A stretch of 64,000 bases of DNA from Apteryx mantelli. Lineage: Eukaryota; Chordata; Aves; Apterygiformes; Apterygidae. The DNA lies in NCBI RefSeq assembly GCF_036417845.1, contig NC_089978.1, forward strand, positions 134,782,288 to 134,846,287, written 5' to 3'. The notes below the pieces were generated by a model. It did no database searches. It saw nothing but the letters and a program-made list of their open reading frames with translations, and was not told the origin of the DNA. The position numbers and the translations under genes are program-made. This document shows positions 1 through 12,900 of the stretch, one piece after another. Numbering within the stretch: position 1 is the stretch's first letter; each line of letters begins with the position of its first letter.

Positions 1-3000
1 TAGAAAATGTTTATGTTGCACTGACAGCTATCCCAGGAGATCTGCTGTTAATCCAGTTCTTTAAAGGAGTTAATGATTACCATAACATAGTATATCCCTT
101 TTATATTATTATTGTCCTAACTTTCTAGATGAAGTACATTTTCTAGTTGCCCATTACCACTAGAGTGATACAGATAAATATCATCAGTGATCTTCTGAAA
201 AATCAGATCAGGTTATTTTTGACAGACATGTTCTTGTTATTTCCAGTCAAAATGATTTTATTTTATTGCTCTGGATTTCTTGCTCATTTAAAAAATAAGC
301 AATTTGCTTATCCACTGTTTCAGTATTTCACACCTGGACTGATATCAGTTAGCTGACCTGTGTTGGTCGTCTTGACCTCCTTAAGTATCAGCACAGAACT
401 GGCTCTTTCCCAGAATTCTGAGCTTTCTCTAACAGTCCACAAACTGATACAGAGCAGACCACAGATGTGTTCAGTTGGTTTTCATGGCTAGGAACACCGC
501 TTACAAAGCCTACTGACCAAAAAGTGTTCACCCCAACAGATGCTATTTAAAATCCTGCTTACTGTTTGCCTGGGAAGTGCATCATCCCATATGATACCAG
601 CACCAACACAGAATAAATATTTACAGAACACTTCCCCCTCCTCTCATTACAAGCAGTTCTGCTATCTGCAGTTGGTAATGGACATGTGGCATGTTCAGTT
701 ATACCAAAAAACAAAAGACGTTCAAAAAAACAAAAAAAACAAACCTGCTCGTCTTTCTAGCCTTGCCACTTATAGGCTTTCTTCCCAATGGTTTCATTTT
801 TTGTACTCTAATTTCTAGCTTCTATTGATTTTATCCCATTATTTTCTCCCTTTGGTGATTAAATATTGCATAAATATTGCAGTTACTGCCTTTATTCCTT
901 CTCCTCCAAAGTTAGTTTTTAAGGGTCCTTTCTCTCATTTGTATTTATACTTGTAAGTCATTTTAAAAGTCTTTGTTTTCAGCCACATTTTTGTCTAATT
1001 TCCTCTTCCACTCAGTCTTCTTTTCAACATTACCTCAACTGCAGCGAACATCCCAAATGATAAGTGCTGCTGATCAGAAATGCCTTTGTCAAGCAGAAAC
1101 AGGTCACCATGGCAAGCCTGCAGGTAAACATCATTTTCCTACCTAGTACTCCCAGCAGTTTTCTGACGCTGAAACAAAATCCAGCCTGGGTGTTCCTCAC
1201 GTCTTTCATTTTAAAAGTAATAGGAATGTTCCATCTATTTCCATCATTATAAACAACCAAAAAGCCTAGCAGGAGCTAGAAACTGTAAAATAACAGAAGA
1301 AAACATCCTGTTTCCCAAAGAACACAAGGTTAACATTGTGCTCAAGCTTTGGAAATAGTTTTAGCTTGGAAAGAGTTGCTACTAATTCCCCACCACCACC
1401 ACATACACACACAGTGTTCTACTCTGACTGCAAAAGAGCATAGGGACATGGGTTTCCCAAACTGGACCTACTCTTAATAGAATTATTTCTGCACAGTAGG
1501 CAGAACCTAAGCAGCAGCTCATCTTGTTTCATGGATCGGAAGGCAATAAACAGCAGCCCACTCCCACTGCTAGCTTTCACATTACACTACACGCATTTAT
1601 AAATTACTTACCATTCTGAATCAGCAGTGGTTTCATTGCAGGGCCACCATCTCGGACACCTCTCTAACCCACACTTTCTGAAGAGCTTGGTGCTAATGGT
1701 GACCATTATAATCCAGTGTCCTATCCCATCAAAACCAAATCATTTGAACTAGTGTTTACATCCCCAAAGCCAGTTTAAGTTAAGACCACATCCTCCCTTT
1801 GTTCTGTCAAGTTTAACACCTACTTGATATCTGAGTAAACCCCAGCAGAAAAAACTAGCTCTTCTTCTGCCACAGCCTTCTCACCCGCTTGACAATGGCC
1901 CAGTCTGTCATGTAACCAAGACTGTGCCAGACACACAGCCAACATCTTCCCTCTCTGTTTAAGGAGGGAAGCCCCAGGAAAATGGTTTAAGACAATCTGG
2001 GGTTTTAGATCCAGACCGTGGCAGTGGTACCACAGAACACATGATCAGCAGCCTGGATAAGAGCTTACTACTGATCTTTTCTGTGCAAGATGGGAACCCA
2101 AGCACCCCTTCCCTAGGCAACAGGAAACAAGGAATGACTCATTGCTAACTCACTTAAATGGAATACTCGGCACCAGCTTCTGAGTTGATGGCTTTGATAG
2201 GCTCCCCCATACAGTATGACAAGGCAAGGGTAGCATGGCTCTCCACCTACAGAGTCTTTTGAATGGTTTTAATAAGGAACTCCTAAAAGGAGAGCTTCTG
2301 CTTTATGACTACAACAGAAATACTCTGTTGATCCTCGTGCAAGTTATCTGTGTGAAGTGAACATTCCATGTTTCACGCCTGTGAAAAGCTTAAACCCTCA
2401 TGAATAGCTGAGAACAAGAAAGAGGACTGAAACTCATCCATTTCCAGACCATGCCACTGGAATAAATGTAAGGGTCAGCTGCAGTGTGGACCACCTCCTC
2501 GGAGTTACCTGCAGACCCTACATAGAAAGATATATCTTCAGTAACTGTTTGGGAACCTTACATTTTTTTGTAACAGCAACTGGAGCTTCTGAAAACAAGG
2601 TGATCCAAGGTGAAGATGATCCACTAGGGAGCAAGTTATCAGGATATCTGAAAGACCTATCCACAGTCTTGGATGCACATGGTTTACCATCTGATGGCTT
2701 ATTTTTTCAGCTGCACTACCCAACAGCCATAGTGAGAGCTGGCCTTCTATACCCTCCTCCATTCTCATTTGAGAGAAGACAACTGATGAAGTAAATGATC
2801 CAACAAAAACATGAATAAATGCTCCCCCTCTTGTGGGGACATGACTGAAGGGGCAGATATTTTACAGAAGCTAGAAAGTTTGCTAATCTTTTGGCAAGTG
2901 GCTCAGGTATATTTTCAAGCCTGACTCAGGCAGAATGTCACAAGGCAAATTTAAGTCTTTCTTTGTTCTTACCAACGCTGTTCAGGACTGTTGCATCAAA

Positions 3001-3100
3001 AAGCTGTATTGGACTCATCATTCAGAATAATGAAGTGTTGAGAGAGAAAGAAAAACTGAAGAGACCCATTGTCACCCTTTACTTCAGAGGTGACAGCAAG
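1..3100. other. Region downstream of ING4, no gene recognised
   Basis: AT-rich, stop-rich sequence with no recognisable exon, RNA gene or clear repeat. In mammals ACRBP lies on this side of ING4, but nothing here resembles it. The open stretches are short and lack recognisable domains. Confidence 0.5.
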
Positions 3101-3104
3101 GCAG

Positions 3105-3945
3105 AGTATTTGCTTCAGTGAGCTTTATTTAATTCTGTATTTTACAAGTGGGATCTGGATCCCCAAACTTCCCATCATCAACAGAACAGAGAAGCCCAAC
3201 TGCACAAAAGGAAGGGAGAATTCTGGGGCCAGAAGACAGGCTAGATAATTCATTTCTCCCCACGCGGTCAGAAATTCTTCCTCCTTCACACAATGCGCAT
3301 CCCAGGCCAGCAGGTTTACCCCAGGAAAGGAATAAGAGACAAAGCTAGCTCTAAACACTCTTCCCTCCTCCTCCTTTTCCCAACAAAAGAGGCTGCTCAG
3401 TGCCAGACAGAGTAGTGGAATGGTTAAAGACAGGGAGTACATTAGGTTTTCAGTCTCTCAACCAACCCACTAGCTTAAGAAGTGGCCTGGTTACTCCCTC
3501 TTTCCTGAGAAAGATCCAGGAAAATCAGAGACCTAAAATGCTGAAGACTTACCTCCTTTCCTTCCCCCATCCCATAGCCTTGTTCTCTAAGCAGAGAGTA
3601 AGCAATGAACTCTGAGGGGACCGAAGGAAAGCCAAGGAAAATTAGGGGCTACCTGAATCCCTGGGAATCTGGTGGCTACCCTGGTGCCCTCGTTCATTCC
3701 CTTTGAGGTTGAGAGACCTTTTTGGAATAGTACACAAAGAGGTCCTCCCTTAGGGATTTGGAAGCAGCCAGGAATACAGAACACACAGGAACTGTCATGA
3801 GGGTACACACCATTCCAGGGATGGCCCAAACCACAAGCAGGGCAAGACTCCCCCCAGTCAAGGCCCCAAGGGCTGGGGGAGCTGTGATGAGGCCCTGGCA
3901 GGGGAGAAGAGAGTTCCTGCAGCAGTACTGAGGGCTTATGGGATT
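3105..3945 (-). other. ING4: ING4 3' UTR
   Basis: Non-coding remainder of the last exon, about 0.84 kb from the TAA to just past the first AATAAA. No splice signal or long reading frame on the minus strand suggests further coding sequence. The exact 3' end is inferred from the poly(A) signal. Confidence 0.6.
3124..3129 (-). terminator. ING4: ING4 poly(A) signal AATAAA
   Basis: Canonical AATAAA on the minus strand, about 0.82 kb past the ING4 stop codon, with an overlapping-side ATTAAA at 3128-3133. It is the best-placed canonical signal I found downstream of the stop. Cleavage would fall near 3100-3115. Confidence 0.6.
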
Positions 3946-3985
3946 TTACTTCTTCTTCCTCTCCTGGGAACAGTGAGGGCAGAAC
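3946..3985 (-). CDS. ING4: ING4 coding exon 8 (stop exon)
   Basis: 40 coding nt after acceptor CTACCAG. Encodes the end of Trp237 and [12 protein letters not shown], then TAA. It carries the last two zinc ligands, C239 and C242, and the polybasic tail. The 3' UTR follows in the same exon. Confidence 0.96.
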
Positions 3986-6900
3986 CTGGTAGAAAGGAAA
4001 GACAAAAGCCAGCATTTATGGCACAATAGGAACCTCCAACACACAGTCCCAAAGGACATTCTCCAAGGGTACCAAACAAAGCCTTAATTCAAATTTTCCT
4101 TCTTAAGAGGTCTAAGAGTGTATACAATATTCTCCCTTCTACCACCCAGGACCTCCCCTTTCCAGAGACCTATGGGCCCTCCAGAATGCTTCTTTTTAGC
4201 ATCCACTCACCATTTTCCTCTTGGTTTTGTTGTCAGACCCACACAGGCAAAATGAAACCATTCAATGGAACACTGTTGGGGTGGAGAGCAGTAAGTCAAA
4301 GCGTAGTTTTCTTTTGAAATCATTATCTCTGGGCCACCCAAGTTTCCCAACACTTGATCTCCTAAATTCCTAAATCCTTACCAGTGATCTTAACTCACAG
4401 GATCAGTTAGGATATGAAGAATCATACCCAGCCTGCACATTGTTAGTAAGGAGATCTTCCCTCCTTCCTTGTTAAGTGTGAGGTCAGGAAAACAGCCTCT
4501 CATTTTAGGGGAAACCATGAAGAAAGATGCCCTTAGCAGGCCATGGCAAGTTACCCCTCTGCCCTTCCACACTATCAGAGCTAAACCCTCTTATTGTCAC
4601 TGCTTGCTATATCAGGACCCACCCAAGCAGGCAAGACTTTCTGCACAAGATTTACTCTACCCTCCTCTCCCCTCTTTCCATCTACAGCAGACTCTTACAT
4701 CTGGGTTGTCGCAGCCAATCATCTCCCCATAGGAGACCTGGTGGCAGAGGCAGTAAGTAGGCTCGTTGGGGTCCACAGGCATATCCAGCACGTCCGAAGG
4801 GTGCACATTTCCAAAGGTCACTGAAGGCATCCCATACTCTGTGCTACTGAAAGATGGGAATAAAGCAGGTCAGTTAAGTAACCAGTGTGGTGTCCCTTCA
4901 CATCTCCCAAAACAACGCCCATTTGCCACACACAATTATTTGAGAATATACATTCACCTCCACTGCAGTGACCTGTCTTCCCCTTCATGCCACACTCCTC
5001 TTCAAGAATTAAAAGGTCTCCTTGCTCTGGTTTCCCCAAAAGAAGGGATAGGAGGACATACAATCTGGTCTGGGTGGGGATCAGATTCTTTACAGGCAAG
5101 CCTAGGCTAGGCCTTCCTTGGTCTGATGCGCAATGCTGCTCCTCATTCCCCCAAATCTGCCCATCACTTACGTGCGGACAAGTTTCAATTTCTTTTGGGC
5201 AGTCTTTGGTGCCTCCTCATCAGAGTTCTTCCCTTTAGAGCGAGCACGGGCAGCTTTCTTCTCCTTTTGGGCTCGGCCCTCTGGTAAGAAGAGAAAAAGG
5301 TGTGAAATCTGCTACCCAGTAAAGTTAAAACCTGATAGTAACAACTTCTCTGTCACTAAAATACACCCCTACTGCATTGACTTTGGGCCATGCACTGCAT
5401 CTTTTTCTCTGGTGGTACTGAATGTGCTCACACCAGAAGAGTTCAGGTCAGCTTCTTTTCACCTGTCCTTCAGATTTCAGCATAGCAGTCTTTGACCCAT
5501 ACCATTCCAGTGCCTGCCTTCACCCCCACCACTTCCACAGTGGCTTGCCTGCCTCCTGTATCAATCTGCAGCCCAGTACTCACTCTTCTTGCCCTTGCTG
5601 GAAGAACTGTCATAGTCACTTGATTCTATCTGTTTCTCCTTCAGGTCAGCTTCAAAGCGGGCAAGGTCTGTGTCCAGCCGCCGGATGTGCTTATCCACCT
5701 GTGAAGATGACAGTGACCAGGAGTTACCACAGAACACAGCCCAAGTGGACAAAGAGGAGAGGGTACAGGGCTCGCACAAAGAGCAGAGAAGCAAGAATGC
5801 GTAGGGCCTAAAAGAGAGATAAGGCCCTTTCAGGTTTGGGGATTTTAGCAGAGCCCTTCATATGATAAGCACTAGACACTTCCCTTCATACCATCTCGTA
5901 GGTCTGCATAGCCAGCTGAACCTTGTCGTCCCCAAACTCCTTGCATTTCCCATAGGCCTCCTGGATCTGCTTGAGAAGCCCCAGTTTTTCCTCCGAAGAC
6001 AAAGTCCGTACATTGCTGATATACTCTGTGGCCAATTTATCGATCTCTGACTTGAGGTCTGAAACAAGTTCACTGTTAAATACATAAATATACATACTTA
6101 TACACACACACACACACACACACACACGCACTACAATGCCCTCTGTTAAGACAGACAGAAAGATCTGGGCAGCAGCAGGCTTCTGCCCCTGCCCTGAGAT
6201 TCCAGTGATGAAGGCAAACGAGAGAAAAGCTCATAAAGCTGCATGCTTCCTGCCTTGTCACAGGAATCATCTCTAACCCTCACCTTCCGTTCTCTGATCC
6301 AGATCCCGCATGAGCTGGAAGTTTCTCTGCAATTCAAATGGCAGGTTCTCAATACCTGCAGGGAAAGGAGGATATATGGAGAAGGCAGATTCATGTCCCA
6401 GATGCCAATGCAGAAACAAAGCTAAGTCAACTGATAAACACATACACCAGTCTAGCAATTCCCAACACCATTTCCTGGTGCACATTAGTGGGACTCCATT
6501 TATTGTCAACTCTAAATGAGACAGACTACAAAAACATGATACATTTAATTCAGGTGCACAGTTTTACAATATGTATTAGTTAAGAGAAAATTGCTGCCAT
6601 GCAGAAAGGCCTAAATTAAAAAAGCAGCAAAACAAAACTTATCAGTCAACATATCCATCTAAAAACTCTATTTAGTAATGAAAAAAACAGCACAATAATT
6701 GTTACATAATGTCATTTAGTTATTTCTGTGCGAGGATGTCAAAACTAAAGCTGATCAAATGCTAATTCATTGTAACATGAGTCGGTTTCAGTGCATCCAT
6801 TTTACAGACAGGGGACAGGAGACACTTGAGCCAAAGAGCAAGTCTGAGACAGGAGTGAGAGACCCACTGTCTCTTGCTCCTTGTTCTGCCTTCTGCACCA

Positions 6901-9900
6901 TAATCTCAGCATGGTCTATCCAGTACCTGGAAGGATGGACTTCTGCTGTACATAGTAAATAACAAATGTTTGTAGGGCTCTGAATGAGCAATGAGAAGTT
7001 CCCATAGCCATCATCAGATGCCCAACTGACAAGGCTAATAAAACAATTCTCACTTTTTCATGCCTGCGTAATCAAACTGAGATCTAGTGTCGCTGCATTA
7101 ACCTGAATTCCAAGCTTGGTTCTTGTCATCTTTAAATTGAATTTTTATATCGAGTTGTTTTTTTTTTTTTAACCTGCAAGAGGTAAAAAAAAGTGGCAGA
7201 AGCTCTTCAGAAACACAACATAAGCATGTCTGCTTCCTGAACCCACTCTCTAACACATACAGACCATAAATGAAGGTGTCTCTACCCATAATCAAAACTC
7301 TCTAATACATCAGTCCCGGCAGTCCCAGGATTGGTCTCTCTTTTCATTGCCACTTGTGTTTCCACAGTAAAGACATTTCCCTCAAAAGCAAATCAGCCAG
7401 CGGAGGAGGTCAGAATGGAAGAGACAGATCTTGTACAAGTACTATACACAGGCCATAAAATTTGTTCCTACAAGAGGTTGTTGTAAAAACAACATTGTGC
7501 CTCATTGAGCTCAAAAGCTGTTTCCTTTTTACCTGATTTCTTCCCCCACACGCAAATAGAATATAGTAAGTTACATACAAAATCCTTATAATTAATCAAG
7601 CTATTGCTTCAATACATTGTTGTTGCCATTTCCATTTTAAATATCTGAGAAAAACTCAGATAGTAGGTGCCCTTAAGTACTTAGATTGTTTCCATTATAG
7701 TCACACAGTATATACAGACACCCCGCTTTCCCCTGCATTCAAGGACAGTTAACAGTGCAAAATCAAGTTCTCAAAAAATTAGAAAGCAGTAAAATGCTTC
7801 CTGCATATTCCTAAATTTGGTGCTTCCACATTTGCCCAGTATGGCAGACCACACAAGGTTCAAGCAGCCTACTACCAGATTAGATCCCTAAGGTTTGACA
7901 AAGCATCTCATAAAACAACGGGGACACAGCTCCATGCAAATTTTCATTGCTTACAAAGGAAATTGATGGCAAAGATGAAATTCAGCTCTGGAATCACAAG
8001 ATCATTCCTTTTTTTTCTTCCAGCAATCCCCAGCCTCATTGACACCAAACCTTTCAAATTTGTACAGCAAACGAAACATGGGTCATAAAGCAGTACACTA
8101 CTTTTCATTCCTCCCCTGCAGCAGACAAGACAGGTATCCTCTAGAGGAAAACAGTATCTGTTCTTTCATTGCAAATGTGTCAAATTTACACAGAGTTTAT
8201 TAACTCTAGAACATCATGACTTGTAAATTCTTGACTTTGTAATCCTTTTAAAAGAATTGGTGTAATTTTCTTTTTCTCCTCTAAAAAGGAAAGTCACTAA
8301 AAGCACAAATTACATCATGTACAGCTGCACTTTCCCCTCAGCAGGAGTAGAACCCTTATATTAACAGAATACCTGAGCAAACACAAAAAACAGCAGGATG
8401 GTATTCTCTGGGTGGAACAATCCTAAATGAGGTTACTGCTATGTTTCACAGCAATTTTCTAACAGCAGGAGAAACCTCATCCAGGATTTGTTTCTGCTAC
8501 AGAACCTAAAAGGGACTACGCTCTAGCTTTTACAGACATTACTGCAAAAATCTGTCACCATCTGTCACTAACGCTAGCATATACCCTCAACTGGAAAGTG
8601 TGTTTTCCCTTTGCATCTATATCATAGCTTGTCTGGTGTCTCCCTTTCAGTCTGTCCCACTATCATCCAGAGTCTCTCTGCTCCCAGCATCTCCTCGCCT
8701 CATTGCCAGCCCCTCAGTCAGGTCAATCTTTCTTCTCATTATCTGCCTTCACTTGCGGAGAATTCACATCACAGGAGATAAACACTGTTCCCAGTATCTC
8801 TCAGCTGCCCAGCATAACTGCAGAGAGCAGCATTACCAAGCTTTGATTCTCTAGCCTAGAATAGGCTCAGCACAGATAGAGTCATCAGGTCATTTATCAA
8901 ACACATGAGCAATGATCTTCCAGAAGCTCATTAACTGGGCAGGTTTCCACAGTTATTGCTGAGACAAACCCCTGCCATTTGAGATCCTTCCCTGCTAAAA
9001 ACACAGCAAAATTAGTTTCCAAAAAACCCCAGTAAAGATGTGCTATTACTGGACCAACATTCTGTAACAGTTTTGTCAATAAATTGGAGAAAACAAACAA
9101 AAAGAATGTTAGTACAGTGACTTTGCAATTAGAACAGTGGTAAAGATGCTTAGTCTACTCATCTAAAAGTGGAAAGAAGCAGACTATCTCCTTACAAATT
9201 ATGACCCAGAGAGTTTGGTAAGAACATAAAGCACAACAAGACAAAACTGCAGCTAAACAAGTTTTAACTGAGCAACAAACTACTCGTATGGAAGGTAGTT
9301 TACCTAGGTATGTAGAAGTTTTCTAACACTTGCAGCTTAACTCAAAAATTGTTGTCTACCCTTAAAAGGACACACTTTTCATCTCACACAATTCATCAGA
9401 GTGGTCAGAACACTGTTCAGATTGCTTGGCCTATATTATGCTACCAGACAAGATTACCCTAATAGTCCTATCTGGCATTAAAAAAAAAAAAAAAATCTAA
9501 GATTTAAATTCCTGTTTCCTCATTCTTACTAATGTAACACACTTTCCCTCTTTCTCAAAACATTCATATTATTTACGTAATTTTGTTTCCTCATGCATTT
9601 CTTCTTTTCCCTTTACAATTCATTTATTCTTTCTTCTTATAAGATGCACCTTAGCTTTTCTTGACTAAATACTATATACTGTAAAAAAACCCAAAATAAT
9701 TCTTAGATTCTGAAAAGGATTTCAGGAAAAAAAACTCGCTGCCTAAGAAAGCATGCCCAGGATACCGTATAGACATCCCTGGTGGTCAGTGAACAGGCCA
9801 GTGAATTGGAGTCACTTTGTCATATATAGGCAGCAATTTTACAGAAAAATAAAAGCAAGGGCCTCTCTGAACACAAACAGCACAGCAGTGTGAGAGGAAG

Positions 9901-12900
9901 GCGAGGACGGGGAACACATGTACTGTGAAGAAAGCACTAGCAAGGCTAACAGCTTGGCTCAAAGGGTTGGGCGGTGCCAACACAACTATGCTAACTTGCA
10001 CAGGTCCACACAGAGCAATGTGCAGCCCCACCACGCCCAATGCATTTCTGCCACAGTATGATCATCCTATCCATCATTAGCACAGGTGTCTCATAGAGTT
10101 TTTGCCCCCCTCCCTTCCTTTTCTTGCTTTGTTTTCATTTCTTATCTCCAGTTAAGAGATGAGAGATACTTTCCTTCCTCTTCCCTGTCCAATTCTTATC
10201 ACTTCAGTCTCCCAATTTTTCCTTCATTTCTCTCCTAATCTCCCCTTTTCTCATCCTTCCTTCCCCCATTCACATTCTTCTCTCCTCACATGCAGTGCAC
10301 ATCCATACTGTGCTGCGTTCACCCTTGAGAATCATACAGACCCTGAATTCTCGCTCTTCCAGAGTTAGAACCTATCACAAGCTTTTTTCCCCCAACAACT
10401 CTTTTACAAACACATGTGTAGGGTGTCAGTGCAGACAACTGATACTTAAGCCGCAGCTAATTATCTCAGATGTTAATTCTGACACACACAGGCAAATCGC
10501 AAGCTCATAAGCCTATGCAGCTAAGCAACCTGATAACTTTCACCATCCTTCATTCTAAGGTCTGCCATAATATCTATCTTTTAATAGTGCCAAATAATGG
10601 GTTTGTATTGTGACAGGGTCCAAGAGTCCTAAAAAGAGACCCATTGTACCAAGCACTGTACAAAGACATGGTGTCCTTCCCAAGACATCTGTTCATCTAC
10701 TGTGTTCAGATGTATGCTCAAGTTTATTAAAAAATATGAAAATATGTTTTGAAACAAAATCATAGTTGCTTTAGTAAACAGTACAGATTCCAACAGTTTA
10801 AATATCACATTGCTAAAAGTAATTAAAAAATCCTGCTTGTGACAGACAAGTAAAACAAGAGTTCTTTACCCGCCTGAGATAAGAAATTGGCTGGGATCTT
10901 GTGATGGAAGCAAACAGCATTTTTTGGCACTCCACGATTCTCAAAATTTTGTAGCACAAAGCGTACTGCATTGGCTGACGGCAAACTTCAGTAACTTCCT
11001 TGTTTTCTCACTGCAGAGAGGCATGTATTGCATGATCCTCCAACCCTCCTTTTAGACAGTATAACCCTTTAAAAGAGCTGCTTCCACTCCGTCCTGATTG
11101 TTTATCTTCCTATTCACGTCGGTCTTTCTGGAGCTCACCGAAATTAGTGCATGAATATAATATACCTTTCTCTCTATTTATATGTGGCTCAGCACTATAG
11201 TGGTGTATGCAGTCTAACAACTAACATTATCCCCCCAACCACCTCTGTAAGGGCTAATACTATCTACAGTTTACAAATGGGGTACTCAGTAGCACCGTTG
11301 ATTGGATTGCCCAAGGCCACCCAAGAATTCTGTGGCCATGCCACATATCCCAAGTCCTGGGCCAGTGTACCATACATTAGATCACCAAGGTGTATCTACT
11401 TCAGGTGCTGTCCAAAGAAACAAATATCAGTCAGCAACAGTGGTCAATATAATTGCCACAGAAACCTAATACTCCCCAAAAGACAGTGTACCCTTTCTCG
11501 GGAAGGGAGGATTCTTTTGGAAATGTTCTCGTTACATCAGTTCAATACCATAGCATCCACAGCCAAGACAGTAGGCAACGATGTTAGTTTCAGAAAAGGG
11601 ATCTTTATTGCTACACTGAAGATCAACTTTGATTTCAGAAGTTTGGGAGATTTGGGAGATTGACATGTTAAATGAGACTTAACTCCATCTGCATCACTAC
11701 AGGCATTTCCAGTCTGTAACTCTGACACAGGTCCCAAGGGCAGGGACCATCACCAAAGATATTGCAGGGCTTTTGCCAAAATGATCAGATCAGATTTGCT
11801 GATGGGTAAGTGAAGAAATATGGAGGAAATGCAGTATGCTTTGTCTTGTAAAGCCTTTTTTTTTTTTTTTTAAATCAGTTCCGATAATAACACCAGCCAA
11901 CAACAAAACCAAATTTAAATGAACTGGTCATCAACAATAATAAATATATTAGCTTAGCGTGAGTTGTACCAGTATCTTTCATGCAGAAACAAATGATGCC
12001 TATGAAGCAGCAAATCTTCTCCTCTGCATGAGATGTTTTACAGTTTTCCGTGGATTGTGTGTGCTGCCTTACAGATGCAACTAATCCAAAGCTTCAATAA
12101 GGTGAAAGAGATCTTTCACTACACTAATATGATGTTCAATACAGAAACAACTTATTAAGAGATTTGCATATCTAAAATATGATGTGAGAAACTTTATAGG
12201 GAAGAACAGGAAGGCATGGCCACATGCTACCTGGAGAGGGATAAGAGCAATGACAGAAGGTAAGGTGAGAGAGAAAAGAGCTACAGGGGAATTTGGAAGG
12301 TAGCTAGGTGGTAACAGAACTGGGAAGGAATCAAGGGCTTGTCTACAGCAAGTTCTGATACCACAGCTATGTTTCCTGAGAGTATTAAAAAGACAATACA
12401 CATCACACCCTCAGCTGATGAAGTTATACAGGGGGAAGGCCTGACAGATGCAACTATATTGAAAGAATAATGCTATTTTATTGGGTTAACTAACGTTATC
12501 CAGTAATGAAAGGACATTGCTGTGTCAGTTGAAGGGGAAGGAAGATGACTTTCAAGGGAGTCTATGCTGCTACTGGCATAAGGATTCTAGTATCTGCAAG
12601 CCCTGAACTGGTGCATCTCTACAGGCCTATTGACATATGCAAACAGAAGCAGCAAAGGAAGCTTGATGCCTCCCTAATCAGCATAAAAAAGGGGGGAAAA
12701 CCCCAAAGAAACACAATGACTACACAATACCATGTTAACTTACCAGCTGAGGACTCCTCATCTAAGTCTGTTGTCTCCATCATCCTCTTCACTGAGGCAG
12801 ATATGTCCTAGTGTCTGCTCCTGGAACAGGTCCTGACTGGTGGCCTCCAAGACAATGGAATGAATATCAAGCAGCCATCTGAGTAGACAGGCCAATGACA

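Noticed and set aside
2486-2794. 102-codon plus-strand frame left of ING4
   Set aside because: No recognisable domain and no splice or promoter context. It is compatible with chance.
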